Source: Micromonospora yasonensis
GTDB taxonomy: Bacteria > Actinomycetota > Actinomycetes > Mycobacteriales > Micromonosporaceae
Direction: 5' to 3'
NCBI RefSeq assembly: GCF_026013475.1
Contig: NZ_JAPDPH010000006.1
Span: 22,771-86,770 of the forward strand
DNA length: 64,000 nucleotides
Part shown: in pieces, positions 37,590-46,885 of the stretch
Layout of the letters: each line of letters opens with the position of its first letter
Numbering within the stretch: the stretch's first letter is position 1
Translations under genes and position numbers: made by a program
The notes under the pieces: generated by a model
Told to the model about the DNA's origin: nothing
The model's database searches: none
Seen by the model: only the letters and a program-made list of their open reading frames with translations

Positions 37590-37621
37590 GGGGCTTGCCG
37601 CAAGGCCCGGGGCTTGCCGCA
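37590..37621 (+). promoter_or_regulatory. Rifamycin-associated element (RAE) with partial second copy
   Basis: GGGGCTTGCCGCAAGGCCC at 37590-37608 is a 19-bp inverted repeat. It matches, as I recall it, the RAE placed before rifamycin-responsive genes in actinomycetes. The first 13 bases recur immediately (37609-37621). It lies 302 bp upstream of the rph start. It would drive or permit induction of rph by rifamycins. The rest of 37029-37910 holds a possible remnant, a possible leader peptide and no other gene. Confidence 0.8.
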
Positions 37622-37812
37622 GAATCGTCGGCCGGACCCAAAACGGGGGACGGATTTGAGGCACGACGTGCGTGTGTGGGCGGCGCGGCGACGTCGAGCC
37701 GCTGGTCGCGTTCGGGGTGCGGTTGCGGCCGATCGGCGCGGGGATGTGGGTGTGTGCGCAGCCGGAATGGGCGGAGCGGCCAGCCGATGGTCACAGGGGA
37801 AGGCAGGGAGAG

Positions 37813-37914
37813 ATGAGGACGACCTCAGCAGGTTCGACGGAGCTCGAGACGTCGGTGATCCGCGCGGTCAGTGGAGTGCGGCGGACGACGGCTGCCTTGG
37901 AGGTATCGCGGTGA
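37813..37914 (+). CDS. Possible 33-aa leader peptide of rph
   Basis: An ATG with GGGAG just upstream opens 33 codons (MRTTSAGSTELETSVIRAVS and on to AALEVSR). The TGA overlaps the rph GTG (GTGA), so ribosomes ending here could re-start on rph. It has no known domain. rph also has its own GGAGG, so coupling is only a suggestion. Confidence 0.3.
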   Translation: MRTTSAGSTELETSVIRAVSGVRRTTAALEVSR

Positions 37915-40508
37915 TCGAGCAGTACGTGTTAGGTCTCCAAGAGGTTGACGAGATGCAGGTCGCGCTCGTCGGCGGCAAGGGCGCGCACCTGGGGGCGCTG
38001 TCGCGGATCGACGGCATCCGCGTGCCGGCTGGCTTTTGCGTGACGACAAACGCCTTCCGACGGATCATGGCCGAAACGCCCTCGATCGACGATCGGCTCG
38101 ATCAGCTGTCGCGCCTGAACCCGGACGACCGGGAGACGATCCGCACGCTCAGTGCGGAGATCCGCCGGACCATCGAAGCGACTGTCGTCCCCGACGAGGT
38201 GGCGGCGGCGATCACCCGGGCTGTCACCCAACTCGGGGAGCGAGCTGCCTACGCCGTCCGATCCAGCGCGACGGCAGAGGACCTGCCGACGGCCTCCTTC
38301 GCCGGCCAGCAGGACACGTACCTGAACGTCGTGGGGCCGGCGGCGATCCTCCAACACGTCAGCCGGTGCTGGGCCTCGCTGTTCACCGAGCGGGCCGTGA
38401 CCTACCGCCTGCGCAACGGCATCGACCACCGTACGGTCCACATGGCCGTGGTCGTGCAGCAGATGGTCTTCCCGCAGGTGGCCGGCATCCTGTTCACAGC
38501 CGACCCCATCACGGGCAACCGGAAGGTCGCCTCCGTGGAGGCCAGCTTCGGCCTCGGCGAGGCCCTGGTCTCCGGCCTGGTGAACCCGGATGTCTTCAAG
38601 GTGCGCGACGGTGAGATCATCGACAAGGCGATCGGCGCCAAGCAGCGTGCCATCCTCGCCGTGCCGGCTGGCGGGACGCGCGACGTGGCGATCGAGCCCG
38701 AGCGGCAGCAGCAGCCGGCGCTGACGGATGCACAGGTCGTGCGGCTCGCGCAGCTCGGCCGGCGGATCGAAGCCCACTTCGGCCGCCCCCAGGACATCGA
38801 ATGGTGCCTGGTCGACGACGGCTTCCAGATCGTCCAGAGCCGGCCGATCACCACGCTGTTCCCCATCCCCGAGACCGGCGACCGGGAGAACCGCGTCTAT
38901 CTCTCCGTCGGCCACCAGCAGATGATGACCGACCCCATGAAGCCCCTGGGGCTCTCCTTCTGGCAGATGACGACCCCCGCGCCCATGGCCGAGGCCGGCG
39001 GCCGCCTGTTCGTCGACGTCACCCAAAGGCTGGCCTCGCCGGCGAGCCGCGCCGGCCTCCTGGAGCTGATGGGGAGATCCGATCCGCTGACCAAGGACGC
39101 GGTGCAGACCATCCTCAAACGCGACGGCTTCATCCGGCCGCTCCCTGACGAGGGTCCCCCCAGGCCACTGTTGGGCGGCGTGCCAGCCCCGATGGAGACC
39201 GATCCGGCCATCGTCACCGAGCTGATCGGGCGCAGCGAGGCATCCATCGCCGTCTCGGAACGCGACATCCGTACGAAGTCCGGAGAGGCGCTGCTCGACT
39301 TCATCCGGGCGGACATCCAGGAGCTGAAGCGGATCTTGTTCGATCCGCAGAGCCATCAGGTGTTCATGTCGGCGATGGAGGCCACGTGGTGGCTCAACGA
39401 GCAGCTGGAGGCGTGGCTGGGCGAGAAGAACGCGGCGGACACGCTCACACAGTCCGTGCCCCACAACGTCACGTCGGAGATGGGGCTGGCTCTGCTCGAC
39501 GTCGCTGACGTGATCCGACCGCATCCGGACGTGGTGGCGTTTCTGCAGCACGTCGAGGACGAGGGTTTCCTGGACGAGCTGCCCAAGCTCGCGGGCGGGC
39601 GGGAAGCGCGAGACGCCATCGAGGCCTGGCTCGACAAGTACGGCATGCGCTGCGTCGGCGAGATCGACATCACGCGGCCGCGTTGGAGCGAACGCCCCTC
39701 CACGCTCGTGCCCATGATCCTCGGCAACATCAAGAACTTCGAGCCGGGAGCCGGCGAGCGGCGTTTCGAGCAAGGCCGGCAGGAGGCCTGGCAGAAGGAG
39801 CAGGAGCTGCTGGAGCGCTTGCGGGCCCTGCCGGACGGGGAGCGCAAGGCCGAAGAGACGAAACGGAAGATCGACCGGGTCCGGACCTTCATCGGGTACC
39901 GGGAGTATCCGAAGTACGGCATGGTCAGCCGCTACTTCGTGTACAAGCAGGCCTTGTTGGAAGAAGCCGAGCGCCTCGTGCAGGCCCAGGTACTTCGTGA
40001 GAAGGAGGACATCTTCTACCTCACGTTCGACGAGCTCCACGACGTCGTGCGCACGAACCGCGTGGATGACCAGCTCATCGGCCGGCGCAAGGACGCGTTC
40101 AGGTCGTATCAAGCGCTCACGCCGCCCCGGGTGCTCACGTCCGACGGCGAGGTCATCGCCGGGGCGTACCGACGCGACGATGTGCCGGCCGGCGCGCTGA
40201 TCGGCCTACCGGTCTCCGCCGGCACCGTCGAAGGGCGGGCCCGCGTCATCCTGGACATGGCACGGGCCGATCTCGAACCGGGCGACATCCTCGTCACGCC
40301 CCACACAGACCCCAGCTGGACGCCTGTCTTTGTCGCCATCGCAGGCTTGGTGACGGAGGTCGGAGGATTGATGACGCACGGCGCGGTGATCGCACGGGAG
40401 TACGGATTGCCGGCCGTCGTCGGCGTGGTAGATGCCACCCGACTGATCCCCGACGGGCAGCGGATCCGCGTGCACGGAACCGACGGGTACGTCGAGATTC
40501 TGCCGTGA
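37911..40508 (+). CDS. rph: Rifamycin phosphotransferase
   Basis: 865 aa, the usual size. An N-terminal ATP-grasp domain (about 1-315: GGKGAHLGALSRI, AYAVRSSATAEDLPTASFAGQ, GILFTADPITGNRKVASVEA) is followed by a rifamycin-binding middle domain (about 325-755: YLSVGHQQMMTDPMKPLGLS). A C-terminal His domain carries GGLMTHGAVIAREYGLPAVVG with catalytic His823. The enzyme transfers the beta-phosphate of ATP to the ansa hydroxyl of rifamycins and inactivates them. PEP synthase is excluded because the PEP-binding barrel is missing and the RIF domain is present. GTG at 37911 follows GGAGG; an RAE lies upstream. Confidence 0.93.
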   Translation: MIEQYVLGLQEVDEMQVALVGGKGAHLGALSRIDGIRVPAGFCVTTNAFRRIMAETPSIDDRLDQLSRLNPDDRETIRTLSAEIRRTIEATVVPDEVAAAITRAVTQLGERAAYAVRSSATAEDLPTASFAGQQDTYLNVVGPAAILQHVSRCWASLFTERAVTYRLRNGIDHRTVHMAVVVQQMVFPQVAGILFTADPITGNRKVASVEASFGLGEALVSGLVNPDVFKVRDGEIIDKAIGAKQRAILAVPAGGTRDVAIEPERQQQPALTDAQVVRLAQLGRRIEAHFGRPQDIEWCLVDDGFQIVQSRPITTLFPIPETGDRENRVYLSVGHQQMMTDPMKPLGLSFWQMTTPAPMAEAGGRLFVDVTQRLASPASRAGLLELMGRSDPLTKDAVQTILKRDGFIRPLPDEGPPRPLLGGVPAPMETDPAIVTELIGRSEASIAVSERDIRTKSGEALLDFIRADIQELKRILFDPQSHQVFMSAMEATWWLNEQLEAWLGEKNAADTLTQSVPHNVTSEMGLALLDVADVIRPHPDVVAFLQHVEDEGFLDELPKLAGGREARDAIEAWLDKYGMRCVGEIDITRPRWSERPSTLVPMILGNIKNFEPGAGERRFEQGRQEAWQKEQELLERLRALPDGERKAEETKRKIDRVRTFIGYREYPKYGMVSRYFVYKQALLEEAERLVQAQVLREKEDIFYLTFDELHDVVRTNRVDDQLIGRRKDAFRSYQALTPPRVLTSDGEVIAGAYRRDDVPAGALIGLPVSAGTVEGRARVILDMARADLEPGDILVTPHTDPSWTPVFVAIAGLVTEVGGLMTHGAVIAREYGLPAVVGVVDATRLIPDGQRIRVHGTDGYVEILP

Positions 40509-40527
40509 CTCCCGCCAGCCGAGGTGG

Positions 40528-41493
40528 CTATGCGCGTCGACGGTGGACCGTTCGGTACTGCGTCGGCGAGATGCCGAACCATGCGGTGAACGCCTGGCGC
40601 AGGGTTTCGCCGGAGCGAAACCCTGTCGCCTTGGCGATCGACGAGACGGCCTGGTCGGTGGTGACCAGGGCCGTGGCCGCTGCCTCCAGCCTCACTTGAC
40701 GGACGAGCCGGGCCGGAGTCAGCCCGGCGTGGGCGACGAGCAGCCGGGTGAGGTGCCGTTCGCTCACCCTGGCCACCGCGGCGAGCCGGGCGGTGGACAG
40801 TTCCGCGTCGGGATTGGCCGTGACGTGGTCGAGGACGCGCCGCACCACGGCGTGTTCGGGGCGCCGGGCACGCACGAACATGCTCATTTGCGCCTGGTTG
40901 CCCGGTCGCTGTAGGTAGGTGACCATGCCCATGGCCACCCATCGGGCCAACTCGGCGCCGTGGTCGGCCTCGACGAACGCGAGGGTGAGGTCGAGCGCCG
41001 CGGTGACGCCGCCGGACGTCCACACGTGACCGTCGCGTACGAAGATCGGCGCCGGGTCGAATCGGACCGCCGGATACGCGGCGGCCAACTCGGCCGCGTG
41101 GTGCCAGTGCGTGGTTGCCCGCCGACCGTCGAGCAGCCCGGCCGCGGCAAGCACGCTCGCACCAGTGCACACCGACGCTACGCGGCTCGAGCTCCGGGCC
41201 AGCCGCTGGACCTGAGCAAGCAGGCGGCGGTCCGCGGCGGCCGCGGCGTGCCCAAGCCCGCCGGAGACGACGAGGGTGTGCACGGTGGGGCCCACGTCCT
41301 GCAGCGCCACCTGGCTGGACAGCTCCAGCCCGGAGTCACAGCGCACCGCCCCGCCGGACAGCGTGGCGAACCGCACGGCGTACGCGGGCGTCGCGCCGAG
41401 CCGGTTGGCCATGTCGAGGCAGCTGGTGACGCTCGCAACGTCCACCAACTCGATGCCGTCATAGCCGACGACGACCACCCGCCGCTCGTACAC
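40528..41493 (-). CDS. GlxA-family AraC-type transcriptional regulator (DJ-1/PfpI + HTH)
   Basis: 321 aa. The N-terminal DJ-1/PfpI-like domain (VVVVGYDGIELVDVAS...SVCTGASVLAAAGLL with the nucleophile-elbow Cys) is followed by a C-terminal AraC HTH pair (LAAVARVSERHLTRLLVAH; SSIAKATGFRSGETLRQAF). Related proteins regulate by sensing small molecules with the DJ-1 domain. The GTG at 41493 is tentative. It faces a DHFR-like gene across 251 bp, which show no clear operator. Confidence 0.87.
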   Translation of the reverse strand: MYERRVVVVGYDGIELVDVASVTSCLDMANRLGATPAYAVRFATLSGGAVRCDSGLELSSQVALQDVGPTVHTLVVSGGLGHAAAAADRRLLAQVQRLARSSSRVASVCTGASVLAAAGLLDGRRATTHWHHAAELAAAYPAVRFDPAPIFVRDGHVWTSGGVTAALDLTLAFVEADHGAELARWVAMGMVTYLQRPGNQAQMSMFVRARRPEHAVVRRVLDHVTANPDAELSTARLAAVARVSERHLTRLLVAHAGLTPARLVRQVRLEAAATALVTTDQAVSSIAKATGFRSGETLRQAFTAWFGISPTQYRTVHRRRA

Positions 41494-41744
41494 AGTGCCA
41501 TCGTAGGAGCGCCTGATGCGGTCCGGCGGGACACGTTTTCCAGAATCTCGGACATGATGACCGCTGCACCTGTCCCCCAACGGTGCGCGGCGAATACGGT
41601 TCCACGGGTGACGCTACATCGAGCTCGCTCCCTGCCGGAGCTAGCCGGGCAAAGCGCTTGACCGCATCAACGCTCTCGCTGAGTCGCCCGGCCTCGCGTG
41701 GCGTCTCGTCAACACCCACGCCGCTACTGAAAGAGGCACACCGA

Positions 41745-42311
41745 ATGGGCAGGCTGGTAGTGACCGAATACATATCCGTCGACGGAGTCGTGGAGGCCCC
41801 CAGCGGCAGCGAGCAATTCGCCCGCACGGGCTGGACCGATCACTTTTCCCGCGGCCAGGAGGGCGAACAGTTCAAGGTCGACGAGACGATGGCCGCAGAC
41901 GCCCAGTTGCTCGGACGCGTCACGTACGAGCTGTTCGCGGCATCCTGGCCGCAATACGAGGGTGAGTTCGCCGACAGATTCAACGGGATGCCGAAGTACG
42001 TCGTCTCGTCCACGCTGAACGACCCGAAGTGGGAAAACACGACGGTTTTGAAGGGCGACCTGGTCGAAGAAATCACGAGGCTCAAGGGACAGTACGACCA
42101 CGACATCCTCGTGCACGGTAGCCCGCAGCTGTCTCAAGCGCTCATCGAGCACGATTTGGTCGATGCCCTACACCTTCTCGTGTATCCGATCATCGTCGGC
42201 GCGGGCAAGCGCCTGTTCGGCGGTACAAGCGAAACAAGGCGCCTGCGGCTCGCCTCGGTACGAACCTTCGGCGACGGCGTCCAACTCCTGGTCTACGAAC
42301 GAGCCGGCTGA
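41745..42311 (+). CDS. Dihydrofolate-reductase-like (RibD C-terminal type) protein, intact
   Basis: 188 aa with AAAGAGG upstream. The fold markers are LVVTEYISVDGVVEAP at the start, LLGRVTYELFAASWP and SQALIEHDLVDALHLLVYPIIVGAGKRLFGG near the end. The family is NADPH-binding; the substrate is unknown, and it is not a core folate enzyme. It is the intact member of three related loci in 4 kb. Confidence 0.83.
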   Translation: MGRLVVTEYISVDGVVEAPSGSEQFARTGWTDHFSRGQEGEQFKVDETMAADAQLLGRVTYELFAASWPQYEGEFADRFNGMPKYVVSSTLNDPKWENTTVLKGDLVEEITRLKGQYDHDILVHGSPQLSQALIEHDLVDALHLLVYPIIVGAGKRLFGGTSETRRLRLASVRTFGDGVQLLVYERAG

Positions 42312-42441
42312 GGGTCGCACCTGCACCTCATGCCCGCGTTCAGAGGTGACCAACCCCGGACGCTGGGTGGCGCACTGCCCCATCGGTGAGCACGCCGAGG
42401 CAGGAATGATGTTCAGCTTCGATGTACGGGAGCGTGCCTAG

Positions 42442-43149
42442 ATGCAGATCGCGATCCTGCTGTACGCCGGCGTCACCGCGCTCGACGCGGTCGGTCCGTA
42501 CGAGGTGCTCAGCCGCATGCCGGGCGCCGATGTCCGCTTCGTGGGCACGGAAACCGGCCCGTTGCTCGCCGATGGGGGTGCCCTGCTGCTCGGCGTCACG
42601 CACACCCTCGCCGAGACGCCGGCACCGGATCTCGTGCTGGTGCCGGGCGGACCGACGACGCCCACCGCGATGGTGGACAAGGAGATCCTCGCCTGGCTGC
42701 GGTCGGTGCACGAGGGCACGACGTGGACAGCCTCCGTGTGCAGTGGTGCGGTGATCCTGGCCGCCGCGGGAATCCTCAAGGGCCGGCCTGCGACCACACA
42801 CTGGGCCGCGATGGGTCCGTTGCGGTTGATGGGGGCCATACCCCGGCCGGACGAGCGGATCGTGCGAACCGGCAAGATCGTCACGGCGGCGGGGGTATCC
42901 GCCGGCATCGACCTGGGACTGTGGCTGGTCGGCGAGATCGCCGGACGAGAGCTGGCCGAGGCGATCCAACTGACCATCGAATACGACCCGCAGCCGCCGT
43001 ACGACGCCGGCCACATGAGCAAGGCGTCCGAGCCGGTCCGCAAGCGCGCCAAGCAGCTGCTCGACGAGCGGACGGACTTCAAACAGACGCTGGTCAAGCC
43101 GAGGATCGCCTGGAACCGGCTGATCGACCTCGTGCGTACCGGCAAGTAA
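42442..43149 (+). CDS. DJ-1/PfpI family protein, isonitrile-hydratase-like
   Basis: 235 aa. Starts AILLYAGVTALDAVGPYEVL with Asp15; nucleophile Cys100 in SVCSGAVILAAAGIL; GRPATTHWAAMGPL follows. Asp and Cys sit where isonitrile hydratase has its catalytic pair. Converts isonitriles to formamides in relatives. Cytoplasmic. The HTH found in the nearby GlxA protein is absent. Confidence 0.82.
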   Translation: MQIAILLYAGVTALDAVGPYEVLSRMPGADVRFVGTETGPLLADGGALLLGVTHTLAETPAPDLVLVPGGPTTPTAMVDKEILAWLRSVHEGTTWTASVCSGAVILAAAGILKGRPATTHWAAMGPLRLMGAIPRPDERIVRTGKIVTAAGVSAGIDLGLWLVGEIAGRELAEAIQLTIEYDPQPPYDAGHMSKASEPVRKRAKQLLDERTDFKQTLVKPRIAWNRLIDLVRTGK

Positions 43150-43176
43150 TCCGTGGCCACAGCGGAAGGAGATGTC

Positions 43177-43263
43177 ATGACCGCCTCGGCCACTACCGAG
43201 ATCCTCGCGCTCGAGCGGCGCTGGGCCGAAGCCGAGCGTCTTGCGACCCCGGTAGGAGACTGA
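43177..43263 (+). pseudogene. Stub of an NTF2-like (DUF4440/SnoaL) gene
   Basis: A good ribosome site (GGAAGGAG) and ATG open 28 codons, MTASATTEILALERRWAEAE then RLATPVGD and stop. The first 20 residues fit the opening of DUF4440/SnoaL-like proteins, and the remaining 100 or so residues are gone. The VOC gene follows within 5 bp, so a deletion probably removed the body. Confidence 0.5.
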
Positions 43264-43267
43264 CCCT

Positions 43268-43648
43268 ATGGCCGTACAGCTCAACCACACGATCGTCCAT
43301 GCGCACGACGCCGCCTCGTCGGCGAGGTTTCTGGCCGAGATCCTGGGCCGGCCAGAGCCGACCTCGTTCAGCCACTTCATGGTCGTCCAGCTCGACAACG
43401 ACGTCTCGCTGGACTTTCTGACCGTCCCCAACGTGCGGCCGCAGCACTACGCGTTCCTCGTCGGCGAGTCCGACTTCGACGTGATCTTCGGCCGCATCCG
43501 GGAGCGCGGCCTGCCGTACTGGGCTGATCCTTTCCACCGGCAGGCCGGCCAGATCAACACCAACGACAGCGGCCGCGGCGTGTACTGGGAAGATCCGAAC
43601 GGCCACAACCTGGAGATCATCACCCGTCCGTACGGCAGCGGCGGTTGA
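43268..43648 (+). CDS. VOC-family (glyoxalase/bleomycin-resistance-like) protein
   Basis: 126 aa. One VOC module: LNHTIVHAHDAASSARFLAEILG, HYAFLVGESDFDVIFGRI, and GVYWEDPNGHNLEIITRP with the usual metal His/Glu positions. Substrate unknown. It sits directly after the NTF2-like stub. Confidence 0.85.
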   Translation: MAVQLNHTIVHAHDAASSARFLAEILGRPEPTSFSHFMVVQLDNDVSLDFLTVPNVRPQHYAFLVGESDFDVIFGRIRERGLPYWADPFHRQAGQINTNDSGRGVYWEDPNGHNLEIITRPYGSGG

Positions 43649-43765
43649 GGGGTCCTAACCCGAGCTCAGGCGCCAACGCAACACCGACGGACGGAGCGGC
43701 ACGGTCCGCTGAGTTTAAGCCTGAACTCCGGTACCGCTGCGCGTGGACACGAAAGGAGCGCAGAC

Positions 43766-44671
43766 GTGCGGCTGAGCATAAGCATCACCAACTTCTCCTG
43801 GCGTGACGAGCGTCAGGGCCTCGAAGAGCACCTTGTCAGCATCGCGGAGGCTGCCGACCACGGCGGCATCTACGGCCTCTGGGTCTCCGACCACCTGCTG
43901 CAGGCCGATCCGTACGGCGCTGGCCCAGGCGAGACCGAGATGCTGGAGGCCTACACCACGCTCGGCTACCTCGCCGCGCGAACGTCTCGCATACGGCTCG
44001 GCACGCTGGTGAGCGCGGTGACCTTCCGCCCGCCCGCCCTGTTGGTCAAGGCCGTGACCACCCTCGACGTGCTCTCCGGCGGTCGCGCCTTGTTCGGCAT
44101 CGGCGCCGGCTACCAGGGCGAGGAGGCCGCAGCGATGGGACTGCCGCTGCCGCCCGTACCGGAGCGCTTCGACCGACTGGAGGAAACGCTGCAGATCGCC
44201 CTGCAGATATGGACGGGGGACACGTCGCCCTACCACGGCCGGCACTACACCCTGGACGCGCCGGTGGGTAGCCCTCCGCCGGTCTCCCGGCCGCACCCGC
44301 CGATCCTGATCGGCGGCACCGGGGAGAAACGAACGTTGCCGCTGGTCGCGCGCTATGCGGACGCCTGCCACGTGTTCGACATCCCCGATGGCGGCAAAAC
44401 CGTACGGCACAAGCTCGCCGTGCTGCGCGCGCTGTGCGACGACCTCGGACGGCCGTACGACCAGATCGAAAAAGTGATCGCGACACGGTTGCAACCCGGC
44501 GAGTCCACGGCCTCCTTCGTGACCCGCTGCGCGACGTTCGCCGACCTGGGCATCGATCACGTCAGCGTCATCACGACCGGCCCGTGGACCACCGAAGGCG
44601 TCGGCACGCTCGTCGAGGCCGCAGATCAGATCGTCGCTCTCGGCGCCGCTGCTTCCGCCGGGCCGTCCTAA
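43766..44671 (+). CDS. LLM-class (luciferase-like) F420-dependent oxidoreductase
   Basis: 301 aa from a GTG with AAAGGAG. Hallmarks: LWVSDHLLQADPYG, YLAARTSRIRLGTLV, VTTLDVLSGGRALFGIGAGY and HPPILIGGTGEKRTLPLVARYAD. In actinomycetes these use coenzyme F420 (cofactor inferred from family). Followed by a hairpin at 44709. Confidence 0.88.
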   Translation: MRLSISITNFSWRDERQGLEEHLVSIAEAADHGGIYGLWVSDHLLQADPYGAGPGETEMLEAYTTLGYLAARTSRIRLGTLVSAVTFRPPALLVKAVTTLDVLSGGRALFGIGAGYQGEEAAAMGLPLPPVPERFDRLEETLQIALQIWTGDTSPYHGRHYTLDAPVGSPPPVSRPHPPILIGGTGEKRTLPLVARYADACHVFDIPDGGKTVRHKLAVLRALCDDLGRPYDQIEKVIATRLQPGESTASFVTRCATFADLGIDHVSVITTGPWTTEGVGTLVEAADQIVALGAAASAGPS

Positions 44672-44708
44672 CCCTTGGGCCGCCTGGCGGAGGAAGGACG
44701 TGTGTACC

Positions 44709-44729
44709 TACACGGGCGTCGCCCGTGTA
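44709..44729 (+). terminator. Hairpin after the LLM gene
   Basis: Perfect 9-bp stem (44709-44717 / 44721-44729) with a 3-nt loop. Confidence 0.65.
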
Positions 44730-44774
44730 AGGGAGAGCTGTTCGAATCGGCCCGGTGCGGACGCCCTGAGAGAA

Positions 44775-44946
44775 GCAGGCGCTACCGCTCGGCCTGGTCG
44801 ATGAGATCCGCGTGCACGTGATCCCCGTCCTGCTGGGTGGCGGCACGCCCCTGTTTGCCACGCTGGACTCCGCGATCACCCTCGAACGCACCGAAGTGCT
44901 GGTAACCCCTGCCGTGACGCACCTGGGATTTCGGGTGGTGCGGTAA
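44775..44946 (+). pseudogene. C-terminal fragment of a DHFR-like (RibD_C) gene
   Basis: The frame gives LPLGLVDEIRVHVIPVLLGG, then GTPLF and on to THLGFRVVR and TAA. It matches the C-terminal third of the family. No N-terminal part or start exists, and the terminator of the LLM gene lies just upstream. Confidence 0.75.
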
Positions 44947-44992
44947 TGCAAGAGATCCAACAGACAAGCGCGCAGCCGTAGAGGAGAGGGCA

Positions 44993-45576
44993 TTGAGCAA
45001 GGTGATTTGCGACCTGTCGATTTCGGTCGATGGTTACTCTGCCGGGCACAACCAAACCGAGGAGCGCCTGTTCGGTGCCGACGGCGGAGACGGCTGGGGC
45101 AACAAGCTGCACGCCTGGATCTTCGAAACCCGCGAGGAGAGCCGGGCCGAGGTCGATCAGATGACGGCGGCCAGCGCATTCGTCGTGGGGCGCAACATGT
45201 TCGGCCCCGTGCGTGGCGAGCGGGATCGGGAGTGGAAGGGTTGGTGGGGCGACAACCCGCCGTTCCACGCTCCGGTCTTCGTGCTCACCCACTACCGCGC
45301 GACCCGCAGCCGATGGAAGGCGGCACCACGTTCCACTTCGTCACCGCCGGAATCGAATCCGCGTTGAGGCAGGCGCGGGAGGCGGCCGGCAACGGCGACG
45401 TGTCGATCCTGGGTGGCGCGACCACGATCAACCAGCACCTCGCCGCCGGCCTGATCGACGAGCTGCGGTTGCACATCGTGCCGGTGACGCTCGGCGGCGG
45501 CACGCGGCTCTTCGATGGCGTCCCGCCGCTGAATCTCAGGGCTCGGCGCATGAGGGAGACTGGCGGGCATGGCTGA
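44993..45576 (+). pseudogene. DHFR-like (RibD_C) gene, frameshifted
   Basis: A TTG behind GAGGAGAGGG opens SKVICDLSISVDGYSAG..., which runs in frame to VLTHY at about 45295. The next frame continues with GGTTFHFVTAGIESALRQAR to LIDELRLHIVPVTLGGGTRL and TGA. Restoring one C (TACCGC to TACCCGC) rejoins them into a normal 195-aa protein. The stop overlaps the DinB ATG by 8 bp, so the two were one operon. Frameshift or sequencing error. Confidence 0.8.
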
Positions 45577-46159
45577 CTTGGGCGATGCGAAGGCTGCGCT
45601 GCACCACTACCTCCAGGCGACGCGCGAAGACCTGATCTGGAAGCTCGACGGGCTGAGCGAACGCGAGGCCAGGCTGCCCCGCACCGCGACCGGCAACAAC
45701 CTGCTGGGAGTCCTCAAGCATTGCCTCAATGTCGAAGCCGGCTACTTCGGGCCTACCTTCGGGCGCGAATTCCCGACGCCTGAGGAACTGGTCCCCATGC
45801 AGGCGTACGACGAGGACCCGCAGGCAGACTGGTACGCGCGGGAGGAGGAGACGAAGGATGGGCTGATCGACCTGTATCGCCGTGTCGGGGTGTTCGCGGA
45901 TCAGACGATCGAACAGCTACCGCTCGACGCGCCGGGGCGAGTGCCGTGGTGGCGGCCAGGTGGACAGGCCGTGACGCTGCAAAGGATCATCGTCCACGTG
46001 ACCTGCGACCTCGCTCGTCACGCCGGTCACGCCGACATCATGCGCGAGCAGCACGACACGGCGATCGGCCTGCGGCGGGAGAACAGCAACATCCCGCACG
46101 ACTATGACTGGCCGGCGTACGTCACCAAGCTGACGAAGCTGGCTGACCGCTTCGGATAG
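45569..46159 (+). CDS. DinB-family (DUF664) protein
   Basis: 196 aa. DinB four-helix bundle: LHHYLQATREDLIWKLDGLSE, NNLLGVLKHCLNVEAGYFG with metal His, and IIVHVTCDLARHAGHADIMRE. In actinomycetes such proteins include mycothiol S-transferases. The substrate is unknown. Translationally coupled to the frameshifted DHFR-like gene. Confidence 0.85.
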   Translation: MADLGDAKAALHHYLQATREDLIWKLDGLSEREARLPRTATGNNLLGVLKHCLNVEAGYFGPTFGREFPTPEELVPMQAYDEDPQADWYAREEETKDGLIDLYRRVGVFADQTIEQLPLDAPGRVPWWRPGGQAVTLQRIIVHVTCDLARHAGHADIMREQHDTAIGLRRENSNIPHDYDWPAYVTKLTKLADRFG

Positions 46160-46190
46160 CGGGCGCGCCCCGGAACTGGTTGCTACGGAG

Positions 46191-46885
46191 AGCGTGGGCG
46201 CGGTCGGCGGAGCCGACAAGGCCGTCGTACCTGCCCAGCCAGACCTGCTTGCCACTCGCGGCGTCGTAGGCGATCGTCACGTAGTCGGTGCCGGCGTCGG
46301 TGTCCTGGCTCGTGCCGGTGATGACCACCTTGCTGCCGTCCGGCGTGACCGCGAGGCCCCACGAGGTGTCGTCGTAGTGCGACGCACCGTCGTACCGCTG
46401 GACCCAGAGCCGCTTGCCGGTCGCGAGGTCGTAGGCGAACGTCGACATGTCGAAGCGCGTGCCCTGGCCCTCGGTGTTGCCGGTGACGTAGACCCGGTCG
46501 CCGACCACCTTCACGGCGTACGGGTTGTCGGTGGCGTGCCCCGGACCGTCGTAGCGGTCCGACCACAGCAGCTCACCGGTGGCGGTGGAGTAGGCCTCCG
46601 TCGCCAGGTCGACCGAAGTGGTGGCCGAACTGCTGGCGCCGGTCACGATCACCGACTGACCGTCACGGGGATCGCCATCGCCGACGGGATGTCGAAGCCG
46701 TGCGCCGGTCCGTCGTGGCGGTTCACCCACTTCTGCTCGCCGGTCTTGGCGTCGTAGGCGACCGTGCCCCAGTCGGAGTAGCCGTTCTCGGCCGTGCCCG
46801 GGCTCTGCCCGCTGACGATCACCGTGGCACCGTCGGGCGTCACCGCGATCATCCGGGAGTCGTCGGTCTTGTGGCCCGCGCCGGG
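46191..46885 (-). pseudogene. Secreted beta-propeller (WD40/PQQ-like) fragment, cut at both ends and frameshifted
   Basis: Repeats of the type RYDGxxHxxD...AVTPDGSKVVITG recur about every 55 residues: GHKTDDSRMIAVTPDGATVI, then RHDGPAHGFDIPSAMA, a one-base break near 46668, then DGQSVIVTGASSSA, RYDGPGHATDNPYAVKVVGD and RYDGASHYDDTSWGLAV. Homology stops at AHAL near 46191 beside the DinB gene, and at about 46885 beside the LuxR fragment. No signal peptide or start is left. Relatives are exported propellers. Confidence 0.7.

Noticed and set aside
37911..40508. Phosphoenolpyruvate synthase or PPDK.
   Set aside because: The C-terminal PEP-binding barrel is missing, a rifamycin-binding domain is present and an RAE lies upstream.
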